Source: Allium sativum (Eukaryota; Streptophyta; Magnoliopsida; Asparagales; Amaryllidaceae). From it: a stretch of DNA of 64,000 nucleotides. The notes beneath the pieces are model-generated. The model saw nothing but the letters and a program-made list of their open reading frames with translations, was not told the origin of the DNA and did no database searches. Each line of letters opens with the position of its first letter. Positions within the stretch are counted from its first letter, which is position 1. Positions 10,024 through 21,856 of this stretch are shown here, piece after piece. The DNA lies in NCBI GenBank assembly GCA_030737875.1, contig CM060920.1, forward strand, positions 483,506,861 through 483,570,860, in the 5' to 3' direction. A program made the translations under genes and the position numbers.

Positions 10024-10740
10024 TTATTCGAGAACCATCTTCACCAAATTCCTTGCTTGTGGGATGCATAGCCTTTCATCTCGTCTCAACCAACCCTTAT
10101 CATCGATGGAGTATCTATTGAGGTAACTAGAAGTCTCACCACTAACTAGCTTATCCATCATATCAATTAGCTGAGGGTCTTCCCGTTGCGCGGTTCCTAT
10201 TGAGTCCAAAAGAGTAGGCCGCACCTCTAGCGATGCTAACAGACAAGGTACAATTTTATAGGAGGGTCTAAAGTTAAAGTTTGCTATGTACTCCAAGCTT
10301 TTCCTTTCTACAAAGAGAGGACTTAAGGTCAGCTTCTTTCTACTCAAGACGTCTACTACCACATTGCCCTTGCCAGGGGTATAGGAAATCTCAAAATCAT
10401 GTGAGGCCAAAAATTCCATCCACCTTTGTTGTCTTAAGTTAAGATCTTTCTGTGAGAAAAGGTACTTAAATGATTTATAGTTAGTAAACAATTCAAACCT
10501 TTCTTCTAGTAGGTAATGACGCCATGACTTTAGAGCAAAAACAATGGCAGCTAGCTTCAAATCATGAGTTGGGTAGTTCTTCTCATGTACCTTCAATTGC
10601 CTTCCCATATAACAAATTACCTTGCCTTCTTGCATCAAGACAGCGCCCAATCCTGTACCGCATGCGTCTGTGTATACGATAAACATTTTGCTCCCATCAG
10701 GCAATGTCAAAACTGGGGCTGTTGTTAGAGCCCTTTTCAA
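10024..10740 (-). pseudogene. Element B RNase H domain
   Basis: A 238-codon frame covering the RT connection and RNase H. Landmarks are [37 protein letters not shown] and [15 protein letters not shown]. Compared with the family pattern, the second catalytic acid (normally Glu in HDLEL) is Lys at residue 62, and the third (normally Asp in TDHKS) is Asn at residue 87. The nuclease should therefore be dead. It is separated from the RT frame only by one in-frame TAG at 10765-10767. Confidence 0.85.
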
Positions 10741-10764
10741 ACATTGGAAAGCAATATCGCAATC

Positions 10765-12120
10765 CTAATCCCAAGCGAAAGTTAGGTTCTTCTTTGTCAA
10801 TCTTGTGAGTGGGACTGAGATTTTTGCAAAGTCTTTAATGAACTTTAGGTAAAAGCCCACTAGCCCGAGAAAGCTTTGGACTTCGGTTGCATTCCGTGGA
10901 ACCTTCCAATCTTGCACCGCAACTACTTTTGCGGGGTCCACAGCTATTCCCTCTTTGGACACCACATATCCAAGAAACCTCACTTCTTCTCTCCAGAAAT
11001 GGCATTTGGAGAATTTGGCTTTCAGCTGATGTGCACGAAGAGCATCCATGACTTCCCTTAAATGAAAAGCATGCACTTCTTCATTCTTTGAGAAAATCAA
11101 AATGTCGTCTACGAAGACCACCACAGACTTATTAAGGAACTCCCTGAACACCCTGCTCATCAAGTCAACGAAGTAAGCGGGTGCATTTGTCAATCCGAAA
11201 GGCATGACAACCCATTCGAAGAAACCATCCGGGGTTCTGAAAGCAGTCTTATCAATGCTGTCTTTAGCCACTCTTAGCTGATGAAACCCAGTAGCTAGAT
11301 CTAGTTGGGAGAAAACCGACGCACCTACAAGCTGATCAAACAAGTCATCTATTCTTGGAAGTCGGTGCCTATTCTTCTTGGTTAGCTTGTTTAGCTCCCT
11401 ATAATCAATGCATAGGTGAAGTGAACTATCCGCTTTGGTTGCGAATACTACTGGAGCACCCCATTCAGAAATACTCCGCCTTATAAACCCTTTTTCGAGC
11501 AGCTCTTTGACTTGCTTGCTGAGCTCTTTTCTCTCCCTTGGAGCCATGTGTCTAACGGGTAGAGCTACGGGTTTTGCATTATCAACAAGGTATATGCGGA
11601 ATTCTATCTCCCACTTCGGAGGTAAGCCCTTCACCTCTTCGAATACATCTGAGTATTCACGGACTACTCTAACAGACTGCAAGTTTTCAACAGACGCATC
11701 AAGAGATTCTAGGTAGCTAAGCATAACAGAGTGTATGGGATTACAAGAGATTTCGAGAGTGTTACCGAGGCGAGTCATAAGTCTTACCACTCTCTTTTCA
11801 CAATCGAGGATGGCACCATTACTGGATAAGAAATCCATGCCTAGAATCAACCCATAGCCCGTGAAGCCCAAAACATGGACATTACATCTAAACCCAACGC
11901 TTAGTATAGATATTTCCAAATCCAAACAAATCATTGACAAATAGGCCGAGCCCCTAATTGGATTTGAAACAACCAAGGGATCCTCTACTATACTGGTGTC
12001 TAGGTGCAGAGATTCAAATAAATCAGTGGATATAAAAGAGTGTGATGCGCCATAATCAAAGAGTGTACGAACAGGATGATCAAAAAGATAAACTAAATTC
12101 TCAATAGAAATATTTCTACC
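10765..12120 (-). pseudogene. Element B protease and reverse transcriptase
   Basis: The longest coding remnant in the window; its longest Met-initiated part spans 10765-11976 (403 codons). The aspartic-protease motif at 12049-12057 reads D-Y-G instead of D-S-G or D-T-G, followed by ASHSFIS. RT follows: RNase-proximal motifs, [33 protein letters not shown], and an intact polymerase box F-V-D-D at 11104-11115. It ends LTFAWD at a TAG. RT looks nearly intact while the protease has lost its motif. Confidence 0.85.
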
Positions 12121-12156
12121 TCATTCTTGCGGAGGTGCCATGAGGGCGTGAACCTT

Positions 12157-12536
12157 CCCTCCAGAAGTGGATCCAGTCCTCTGCCCTTGCCCTTGCTTTC
12201 TTGGGCAGTCCTTAGCCATGTGTCATGTCTCGCCGCAGTGAAAACAACCAACTATCTTCCTCCTTTTCTTTCTGTAGTCCTTAATCAGATGTCCGGGAAT
12301 GCCACAAAAATTACACTTCCTCTTGTCACGGGGTTTGTTTTTCTTCCCGCCCTTCTTTGAGTTTGTCTTCTTATTCTGGGATCCCTCCACTTTCTTATTT
12401 TGAGGTACTTCCACCTTTGCCTCCTTCTTGCCATCCTTGTCTTCCTCCTGTAGCAGCACCATGTCCACCAGTCTCTCATAAGTTAGGCTATGCAGTGGCT
12501 CATTTAACCCTTTAACAATACGGTGAGACTTCTTAT
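12157..12536 (-). pseudogene. Element B gag, zinc-knuckle end
   Basis: A lysine-rich stretch followed by two CCHC knuckles. The first reads C-X2-C-X4-H-X4-Y, so its last cysteine is lost. The second (CFHCGET) is interrupted by an in-frame TGA at 12223-12225. Readable text continues in the same frame beyond it (HMAKDCPRKQ). The frame differs from the gag core on its right. The shift falls in a run of six G at 12537-12542. Confidence 0.8.
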
Positions 12537-13081
12537 GGGGGGAGGGTGTTCACTAACTCCAGTCCGAATCTAGCCAGCTGGTTGAATTGTTTGACGTATT
12601 CCTTGACCGACATACTTCCCTGTTTGAGAGCTAAGAATTTCTCTATCTGTAGGCTACGTTCTTCTTGTGAGAGGAATTTCATTTCAAACCTCATTTTGAA
12701 ATCCTCCCAAGTTTCAACTGATCTTTCAGCATTAGTAACTTCCCACCAATAAGAGGCTTCGTCTTTAAACAACCACACGGCCAACTGCATCTTTTGCCTA
12801 TCATCCACTTCGAAGATAACAAACAGATCCTCTGTTTCATTGAGCAAGTTTCTTGCTTCTACAAATGACTCAGTCTCATTAAAGTTATTTCCACCCATGG
12901 CTCGAAAATTCCTACATATCTTGGCGAAGGCACTTGCACGAGGAGGAAGAGGAAGAGGAACAACAGTAACTGGGGGAGGAGTAACGTCTGTCGGGCCTAC
13001 ATCATTAGCCCTAGCCTCTAGGTATCTTCTGAACCAGCCAGGTACCGGTACACCCTCTGAAAGGTTAAGATCCCCAGACAT
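12533..13081 (-). pseudogene. Element B gag core (capsid-like)
   Basis: Open frame on the minus strand. I take the start at 13081 (MSGDLNLSEG), because the open frame above it, extending to 13219, is unlike known gag starts. Domain text WLFKDEASYWWEVT, ETWEDFKMRFEMKFLS and SVKEYVKQFNQLARF is the Retrotrans_gag domain of plant Ty3/gypsy elements. It is disrupted at its C-terminal end by the homopolymer frameshift at 12537-12542. Confidence 0.85.
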
Positions 13082-13246
13082 GCTAAAACGAAAAAGAAAA
13101 GATTCAAAACAAAGGACAGGAAGATAGTGCATATGGCTTTGGGGGGGATTATGCCTTTTAAAACAACACTTTTTCTTTAAAATGCATCTTAAAACTTCTT
13201 TTTGAAAATTAGTTTCCAAAAATTTTATCTGATCTGGAAACCATCA

Positions 13247-13258
13247 GCTCAGATACCA
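13247..13258 (-). promoter_or_regulatory. Primer-binding site of element B
   Basis: The minus strand reads TGGTATCTGAGC, one mismatch from the initiator-Met tRNA complement, and starts two bases inside the 5' LTR edge at 13261. Confidence 0.85.
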
Positions 13259-13912
13259 AGTGAAACACCCCGCCTTCGTTAAGGTCACTCACAAAGGAAA
13301 TGCCTTAACTTTGATGGAGCATTATAGGTAAAAGATACAGATAATTAACAAGACAGACATATAAACAGCGGAAAAACTAAATTTTTTTCATAAGTACGTG
13401 GTTCAGTTAAAACATTACAACAACTGTCTTGAATTAAAACATAAAGAAGCATTAATACAATAGTAAGGCAGCATAAATCCCCAATAAGAGAGTATCCAAA
13501 GTCATAGACCAAGGAAAAAGATTCCAAGTAATACATCTACTCTCTTCAAGCTGGAAATGATCTGATCTAAGCTGAAGTATTCCCTCCCTACGGACCTGGG
13601 GAGGGGGGAGGGGGGAACGAAAGAAAAGAAGATGAAAGAAAATGGGTCAGACGTGAGTCTGGTAAGTCCAGTGATTATTTAGCATGTAAACAAGAAAAAG
13701 GATTATGACTTGAATAAACTGAATCTAGGACAACATCCTAGGAATAAGATAATAAGACTGAATATGCTATCGCACTCATTTCTACTTCTTTGTACCTCCT
13801 TACAAGTGTTTCAACTAGCACCATGTGTTCAAGATAAATGATCCCCTTTTTATTGATCGGCTCCTACTCGTATATGTTTACCACTTGTGTCATTCGGCCC
13901 CGCATGATTGTA

Positions 13913-13945
13913 GATACCTGTGCTGGTCCCACCATGGGGTGTATC
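13913..13945. other. Conserved stem-loop in B LTR leader
   Basis: Counterpart of 6375-6407 in A: outer arms GATAC (13913-13917) and GTATC (13941-13945), inner CCCA (13928-13931) with TGGG (13935-13938). The intervening GTGCTGGTCCCAC text is shared. Confidence 0.6.
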
Positions 13946-14346
13946 AAATCCTATGGTAGCAACCCGAAATAATTCAAGATGCACAGAGTTTAACTACTGA
14001 TGCCCAGTGCCTACTTTGTCCACTCCGGAGTACGTGCACGACCGCACTCCGTCGGAACCTACACTGACGCACCACCCGCCGTTGTTTTGACTGCTTATAA
14101 TCAACTCAGTAATCGTGCCCCACCCTGCCTAGTTTAGGGTACCATGATACATCTATGTGGGTTACTGCTGAAATGGGTCCCCGTTACTAGGGTTTCTTAA
14201 TCAACATCTTAAAATGGTTAAGTGTTTCTCAAACTTACATAACCCCACCCATCAGTTTAGTTAACATGTTGTAGTGGTTAAGTGTTGCCTTAATTAACTT
14301 AACCCTACCATTCCTGTCTTAGCTTTAGTTCATTCATTAAAGCAAC

Positions 14347-14439
14347 AACCACTCACACTAGATATGTATTGTTGCGATTGCTGGATGTGCTGGTCAGTTC
14401 CGGGCAGTCTTACACCGCAACTCAATCTAACCTCGGGTT
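14347..14439. other. Three-stem structured module, copy B1
   Basis: P2 TAGAT (14359-14363) with ATCTA (14425-14429). P3 GTTGCG (14371-14376) with CGCAAC (14416-14421). P1 is weak (AACC with GGTT). The loop carries GCTGGATGTGCTGG and TTCCGGGCAGTCTTACAC, matching the A modules at GCTGG and CCGGGCAG. Confidence 0.7.
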
Positions 14440-14456
14440 CTTTTGGGTTTGATGCA

Positions 14457-14553
14457 CTAACCTCTCACATTAGATATATATTGTTACAGTTGCTGGATGT
14501 GCCAGGCGGTTCCGGGCAGTCTTACACCGTAACTCAATCTAACCTCGGGTTAG
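14457..14553. other. Three-stem structured module, copy B2
   Basis: P1 CTAACC (14457-14462) with GGTTAG (14548-14553). P2 TTAGAT (14470-14475) with ATCTAA (14537-14542). P3 GTTAC (14483-14487) with GTAAC (14529-14533). It follows B1 directly, as A2 follows A1. Confidence 0.7.
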
Positions 14554-14991
14554 GCATATTCGTCTTTTTCTTAATTTACATATTTATCTTTCAAATTTAT
14601 ATGTAAATTATCCACAATTATTGCCATTCAAGTCATGCCCCATTTACCCTCTATATCATATTTTCAATTTTTGGTATATAAATTATACCATTTTTATGCC
14701 ACTAACAATTCATTTATTTACGGGCCAAATTATGCCAATAATAATAATTTCTAAGGTTTTCCCAACGTTACCCCCGTCATACATTCGCAAAATTCACATA
14801 GAATGTTAGGCTCGTAAATTAGCCTAACTTATATACAAAAGGGGAAAGAAGGGAGCATGTACCATTCACACAACATAAAATAATAAGGATCTAACTAAAC
14901 ATGTGTCATGTAAATGTGGCATAAAATAATGAACTTGCATTTTTGGATCCAACTAACATGAGTCTTTAAGCATATGAAATTACCCAAATCC

Positions 14992-15250
14992 AACTAGGCA
15001 TGTAAATGTAAACTTTTATTTTGGGTCCAATAAAAATAAATCTTAAGCATATAGAATTACACAAGTTCAACTAGACATGTAAATGTGAACTTTTAATTTG
15101 GATCCAATAAACATGAATCTTAAACATATGGAATTACACAAGTTCAACTAGGCATGTAAGTATGAAATTTTATTTTAGATCCAATAAACGTGAATCTTAA
15201 GCATATGGTTTTACACAAGTTCAACTAGGCATGTGAGTGTGAACTTTTTT
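14992..15250. repeat. 77-bp tandem repeat in B LTR
   Basis: Units begin AACTAGRCATGT at 14992, 15069, 15146 and 15223, an exact 77-bp period, and the last unit is partial. Decayed extra units lie to the left, to about 14890. Confidence 0.9.
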
Positions 15251-15305
15251 CTTCATCCAATTTTCATAGATCTAAATGTAGATCTAAACTTAATACATGT
15301 CTTGG

Positions 15306-15475
15306 CCTAACAACTTGCATGTAACATAACATGAATAAGTCACCAATTTTACATGGTTAGTTTACATCAACATAATAACCACAATAGCCTAACAACTTGC
15401 ATGTAACATAACATGAATAAGTCACCAAACTTTACATAATACATGATTGGTTTAACACCAACATAATAACCACAA
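15306..15475. repeat. 82-bp direct duplication in B LTR
   Basis: CCTAACAACTTGCATGTAAC starts at 15306 and again at 15388. Each copy is followed by AACATGAATAAGTCACCAA and AACATAATAACCACAATAG. Confidence 0.85.
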
Positions 15476-16340
15476 TAGTCTCAAAAGCATATATGATAGA
15501 ATCGTTACAAGAATAGGCAAGAATCAGCATCATCATTATCTTACAACTAGGAATAACGCTAGTTTTCACTTTATTACAAATCATAACTTTTTAATCGTTC
15601 ACATCTAAATAATAACAGGACTTACAAACAAAAGAAAGTCTTGTTTTCTGGGATCTGTTTTCTGAAATTGAAAAGCAATCCATTGAAGAAGACTATTAAT
15701 TCTCTAAGTTAGTTTTGATTCGTTGCTTTTGACTTGTTTTCTAATTGAAGAAAAAATGGTGGCTAGGCTAGAATGATCATGGACAACATGGTGGCTCCTT
15801 GGAATGAGTTTGTGTGATTTAGGGTTTGAGGACTAGGGTTTCTTTTATCGAAATTTAATCTTATATGAGCCGTTAGATCATTCTAGTAGCAATCACTACC
15901 GTCCAGACTAGATAGAGTTATCCAGAATTGCCACCTATGCCCTAGTGACTCAGCAACAAGCTAAGTAAGAAAAGACTCAGCAACTAGTAAGAATCGTCAT
16001 TGTTTTGGATTTGGGCGAGGAGGGTAGGTCGACCCCCTGGTCGACCCCCTAGTCGACTTGGCCTGGGGCGGGAAATATCACGCCCAGCCCGCTTCTTCGT
16101 CTTTCATTTGAATTTTGAATTTTAACTCTGAATTGTTTTTAATTTATATAAATTTCAGAAACTTCTGAGGGCCATAACTTCCTCATACGAAGTCCGATTT
16201 ACGAAAACTTGGACTCTATTCCAAGCAGAATTTTGGGAGGAACGCAATGGCGTAACCCGTTTCCCTTAATTCTCACTTTAAAATTTAAGTATTCTTTAAT
16301 TCGTTCTTTTAATAGACACAGAAAATTCAGGGTGTTACAT

Positions 16341-16486
16341 TTGTGTCCATAACGTCTTGTCTTTACTGAAATCTTCAAAAACAAAAACAGTGGAAATACA
16401 AACTATTTTCTTCGGACTTGAAAATCAAAATAGTAGAGCAATAATCTGATAAGATGAGAATTCAATTCTCAGTGAAAGCACCAAAA
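16341..16486 (-). other. Leader of element F, cut by element B
   Basis: Noncoding stretch between B's LTR and the F LTR. On the minus strand it begins TTTTGGTGCTTTCACTGAGA directly after the F LTR, which is where a primer-binding site should sit, although I cannot assign the tRNA. The rest of F would lie left of the window. Confidence 0.4.
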
Positions 16487-17231
16487 TGTTAGACCAAAAT
16501 ATGGTTCTAACACCCAAATTATCGTGAATAACAGAGAATTAAAGATAGAAATGAAAGAAAAAGCAACAAACACACCAAATTTATAGTGGTTCGGCGTTAA
16601 GGAGCCTACGTCCACTTTATATGTATTTGATTATACGTTTGAATGCAAGTACAATCAATGTTTTCTCTCACTCTCACTCTTACAATGATAATTCACTCAG
16701 TAAATTGGAGATCACTCTGAATAAAAACAATGAAGGTATGATAATGGTGGAATCAGAGCTCTGAATTGCCAAAAGACCCTAAAAAATGCCAAGTATTGGG
16801 CTATTTATAGGCGATTTCTACAGGCGGTTCATGAAGACACGTGGAAATCCAGAGGATCTCAGACCATTTTGTGGCTTGATGGAGAAATGGTCAATATAGC
16901 TGCTATGGACAGGTGTCATCAGATCTTGGATATGTGGTTCGTGGGTGACTAAGTCACGGTCTCTACTTCTTGGATATAGAGGCAAGTTATGATATTTTGA
17001 TACCAGCGGGTCATGGATCATTTTCCATGAGCAGGTCGTGAGATGGGCCTCGAGACGATGGCGAGGGATAGTGGTCACGAACCTATAGGAGTACAAGACC
17101 ACGAGCGGACTTCACCTAGGTGCATCACGATCCAGTATACATTCTCTTAAGCTTGTGCATATAAATACCATTGTCCATTTAAATACGAGCATTCATATTC
17201 TTGGTGGCTTGGGAAAAAAAGCTAGCCAACA
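16487..17231 (-). mobile_element. Putative LTR of element F
   Basis: Bounded on the plus strand by TGTTAGACC (16487) and GCTAGCCAACA (ending 17231). Read on the minus strand it starts TGTTGGCTAGC and ends GGTCTAACA. A TATA-like CTATAAATAG on the minus strand is at 16801-16810. Downstream of it is GGACGTAGGCTCCTTAACGC, a stretch typical of plant LTR leaders. No second LTR is visible, so boundaries rest on the terminal TG/CA and the promoter arrangement. Confidence 0.5.
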
Positions 17232-20200
17232 TATCAATTTTAAAACAATAATATATTTACTTTTATTCATCACAGAAATAAATAGTTCAACTAACAACAA
17301 TCAATTTATAACATCCAATCAAGCATCCAATTATTTATTTAATACGTTTATATTATTATAAACGTAACCAACAAGGTAAGTTACCTCGTTTGGAAACTAA
17401 TCGTTAAAATAATGATTCAATTTATTAAATTAAACAGACCTTTAATTTAATCAATGAACATAAAAACATTCAACATACATGCAAAAAGTCATCCAATCAT
17501 GAACCATTAGCGAACATTGCACACAAACTAAAAACCTAACTTATATAGAATATAACTGGGATAAACTGAGTGAGTTAAACTCACCTTGATTTCCACTCGA
17601 TGTTAAAATGGTTTAATTAAATTAAGTAAGTGTTTAATTTAATTAAAACACCCAGCTGTGCCCAGCTCTGTTCAAATCAGCTCTATACTGCTGCACCTGT
17701 CGTTATGGTTCCAACGTCTCTGGTTTTATTTGACTCCGTTACTATATGACATAGTCATAAATTTAATTGTCACTTACTATTTAAATAAATATTATAAACA
17801 ATTTAATAAAAATTTATTAACTTAAAACTTTAGTTAACGTTACATATAAACTTGAATTAGGCATGTTTAAACACTTAATTAGGCAAACAATAAACATGAT
17901 TAGGCACCTCTAAACCGAATTAGGCACAATATCGATATATACTTCTGCATTTGATCTTGCCACACCATTCTACTTTAGATTTTACAGATGATTAAGTTAC
18001 CACCAACGAACCACACAAAACTTCATGGTTGTTTTATGTTTTTATCTTTGCTTCTGACCCAATCTATATCAGAAAAACAAACCATATTTTAGAACTGTTT
18101 TCTGTCATCTAAATTCCTTGAGTCTCATTAATTATATATATAGACTGCACATTTATACACAAATCACCATACCTAGGCATAATTAGGTACATGCTAATTT
18201 TTCTTTGCAACGAATGGTATAGAAGGTTACCCATAAAACATTCTTTATATATAAGATTAACATAAGCTTTGTTTAGGTAAATTACACGTTCACCTTACCA
18301 TTAAATAAATCGGCTACAGATTAGGCGCAACGTTATTTATAATAATAATATAACTGGGATTAGGCAAGTCTCAACGTGTTTAGGCACATGGTTAAACATA
18401 TCAGCTACTGTTCCCTCTGCTTCTCTAAAGCTGCTACCGTATACTTTAAACCGATCACGAGCCATTGAACCCCTCCACTTTACGTTGTCACCACTGCCCA
18501 TCTTCTCTCCTCATCTTATACTCACCTAAAACCACAAGTCTCCTACCATCTTCTCACCATTAAAAAAAGCATCTTCCCATTTATGCCAACGTCACCTCCC
18601 TGTTATATTTCAAATTGACTGTTACCACGCTATCCCCCTTCTTCTGCACATCTCCCACCGAGTTCATCCCTTCCCGGCCGACCCTCAACTTCTGGCATCT
18701 CGCTCGACTCTTCGGTGCTCAAACACTTCTTCCCCGTGTCCCACTGTACACCGTGAAGCTACACCACTCCCTGTGTCAATTTCCACCTACCAAAAAAAAC
18801 TACATTGTCCAATTCCACAGCGTGCCCTCCCTTCATCGACACCCACCGTGAACCACCCGTCTTGATGCTTGCTTCCTTTCAAAAGCTTCCCTATATTATT
18901 TGTTCCACCACCTGACCGTTTTCTTCAGATTTCACTGCTTCCATTCGCACCCTACTGCCCACATTATCCTCTTATATTTTTTAGTTATTTTTTTCTCTTG
19001 TCTTCAATGTGCATTAGTTTATGCTTCGTTTATACTAGAGGACAGTGGTAGGGCTTTCGTTTGTATGGGTTTGTCTTGCTGAACCAACAAAAATGAAGAT
19101 AGCTTCGTTATATATAGGGGATGAAGGTGTGGCTAGCAAATTATTGGAAATAATTTTTATTTAGGTAACTTTATCATCACGTTTTACGTACTATTGAAAA
19201 CAAAATGCACAGGTTTGTACGTGTGCAGGGTATACTTGTTTCTTGGATGGGAAATCTGGAAGTCTTGGTCGGCACGGTTCCATTTTCCAAGGTCAGTACT
19301 ATATAGGTAGGGATCTGTGTGATTTAAATTTTTAGTGTAGTCGCGCCTTTCACATTTGCCTGTACGAATTGCCCCTTTCATATTTGCCTATACGACTTGA
19401 TTTAGGCTTTACTTGAGGTAGGATAAATATCATAACTTTGGTCTAAAGAAATCATGGACGCTGCTTATATTATGGTATGCTTGTACCCCTAAAGGCCATG
19501 TTTCCATCTTTATAAAACTTAACCATGAAGGGATAGTGTAGCTACACCTATATACAGTTATCATATATATATATATATATTATTTTATTTAACTTTACGG
19601 TACTTAACTCTACCTATAATAACCGTTAACCGTTATATTCTGACCGACACACGTGAACACAGAACGCAATGAAAATGGGTACACCGTTATGTCTTAATGT
19701 TCCGATCCCAATGAAATTAATTTTGTTGAATTCCGACTCCGTTTGCACAACTGTGTTATTTTATGTCAAATTTATTTATCGGTTCATTTTTAAATTGCAC
19801 AAATAAAACTACGTCAATTGGCTCCATACTGAAAATCTAGCAATAACTAGTTATACATAATCTAATAAAATTCATTTCATCAAAAACGGAGGTTGTTTGA
19901 AAAACGACTATTTTTAAAGCTTATATATCTCCAATTGAAATCTTATATAGCTTCAAAATAAACCAAGATATATTTCAAACTCAATATTTACTAATTCCGG
20001 ATTAACCGATATTCAAATTATAAAAGTTCATTTATATTTTATTAAATAACCATTATCGTTTATTAACAAATTCCATAGCGACAATTTGAAAATTTGAATT
20101 AGACATAACTTGCAGTCAATAGTATGAAAACCTCAAATTTCTCTTACACTAGAAAATATAATCAAGTAGATTCAAACGACTCTTGTTTCACCGAATTCTG

Positions 20201-20290
20201 ACTTATATCGGATTCAGTATATTCAATTAAATTTCAAAACTCAATATTACAAACTTCCGCATCGTATGTAGTTCATTTATAATTTTTTGC
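17232..20290 (-). mobile_element. Old, diverged LTR related to family C (D)
   Basis: The order of features matches the family-C LTR. There is a GAGTTAAACTCACC-type motif near 17570, a CT-rich stretch at 18410-18960 in the place of the GC-rich block, a TA-rich stretch, and then U3-like text. In that text, TTTTGTTGAATTCCGACTCCG (near 19720) parallels TTTCGTCGAATTCTGAGACC of C, and TCCATAGCGACAATTTGAAA (near 20070) parallels TCCATAGCGACTATTCAGAA. TTAGGCA words recur irregularly at 17860-18380. Heavily mutated; ends not resolved. Confidence 0.5.
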
Positions 20291-21851
20291 AGTAGGCTAG
20301 GGCCGGTTGTGCTCTTTACATTAACCTTTTTTATTTATTTTAAAAGAGAATTGTTCAAATCATCCTTTGTATATTAATTTTTCCAAAGCGGATGCTAAGT
20401 AGTGTTGATTTAGCGGGTGCAGCGGAAAATAGGGCGGCTTAAAGCAAAACTACTTTTCATCAGCTCTAAATTGAAATAGCGTAGCGGCTGAAGAGTGCTA
20501 CGGTCTATAGCAGGGGCTTTAGCGGGGTTTTAGTGGGGCTTAAACTGCATAGGTTTACATATTGTATTAATAAATAGATTTTAACAACTTGAAGTTGTTA
20601 TATATTTTATTTGAACAAGAAGTTCAATACAGTTCCAAACTAGATGTTTTGGACATTATAATACTATCTTTAAGATTCACATTGATATTACTTGATAAGC
20701 AAAGATTAATGATTTGGAACCTTATAAACAATTTGCTCTAAAATCATTAACTCGAATGAGAAAGAATATGCAAATCAATTACATATGATATACGTGGACG
20801 CACATATATACACATATATGCGAATATTTAATTAACAACCTGAAGTTGTTATGAGCTCATATTATAAATTATGCATATACTATTTAGTAATTCAAAAATT
20901 CAATTGACATCCATATTGAATGACCAGAAGTCATGTGCGTACTGAAATGACTTATATAATTAGAAAATTCCTCCAAGTTAATAGATCAATGAAAGAGGAT
21001 AATATGAATGAATTTTATCGACCAATAAGAGCACCTCCTTTAATTGAAATACATATAATGTATTTGCTAGTGATAATGGATAAAAAATGAGAATCCAAAG
21101 TAGGTTTGTTATTTAATGTGACAATGTTTGTCAACATTGAGGGGGGATAAAGGGGTATAAGTTCATCTTGATCATTCATGTTAAATATTTGTTAACATAT
21201 AGAATGATGCAAAATATTAAGTAATTTGCATAAATTATCAATGATGTCCCTAATAGACTTTCTCCAATATAGATTTGAATCCATAAAGGATCAAAAGTTT
21301 TAAATCACAACTGAAAATGTGGTATAAAAGTCAGTTCATAATATCTTTGAAGTAAGTCATATAGATGCCAAATAAAGGAGGTGTGTGTTCTTGAAGAAAT
21401 ACTTAAGGGTGCTTTGAAAGCATCCCATGACATGATTATCAAATAACCCTAGAAGTGGTTTAGTTGCCTAAAACATGATAATTTTTAAGATGTCAACAAA
21501 TCATGAATAGAACTGACAAGAAATATTCATCGATGGTAAATTAATAAATAATAAAGCTTATAATTATAAATGGATTAAAGATCTCATATTAGAGAGAAAC
21601 ATGATTGACCATCATGAAATTCTCCTAAATAAGATATATGGACATGTAGTCCATAAGATAAAATTAGAAATATATAAAATGATAAAGCACACTAAAGTTA
21701 CTATAGCACCATATAGTGTCAACAACATGTTATGTGCAATGAGCATTGTACTTTCAGAGATAATTGAACTAATTAAAGTAGTTAAAGTATTTAAAACGTT
21801 TACAATTCCCCGATGATATAAATGATGAAAGTATACAAATTCCGAAAGAAT
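20291..21851. other. Decayed sequence, no gene recognised
   Basis: AT-rich DNA interrupted by element C and continuing at 36000. It contains a purine run (TTGAGGGGGGATAAAGGGG near 21140) like a retrotransposon polypurine tract and scattered short frames (21601-21816, 71 codons) without recognisable domains. The GCGG-rich stretch at 20400-20540 resembles hAT-type subterminal DNA, but I could not define ends. Confidence 0.4.
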
Positions 21852-21856
21852 TCAAA
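21852..21856. repeat. Target-site duplication of element C, left
   Basis: TCAAA, matching TCAAA at 35995-35999 on the other side of the element. Five bases is the usual length for Ty3/gypsy integrases. Confidence 0.9.

Larger units (their letters stand above)
13261..16340 (-). mobile_element. Element B, 5' LTR (3080 bp)
   Basis: Plus strand starts TGAAACACCCCGCC and ends GGGTGTTACA. It shares with the A LTR the U3 start (a pyrimidine-rich TCCGATTT-CGAAAAC stretch with ACGCAA-GGCGTA), the three-stem modules, the GATAC hairpin and a GTCGAC array, but elsewhere it is well diverged. A TATA-like sequence on the minus strand lies near 15860-15867. The right flank is TTTGT (16341-16345). The left LTR is outside the window because A interrupts the element. 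Confidence 0.9.
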
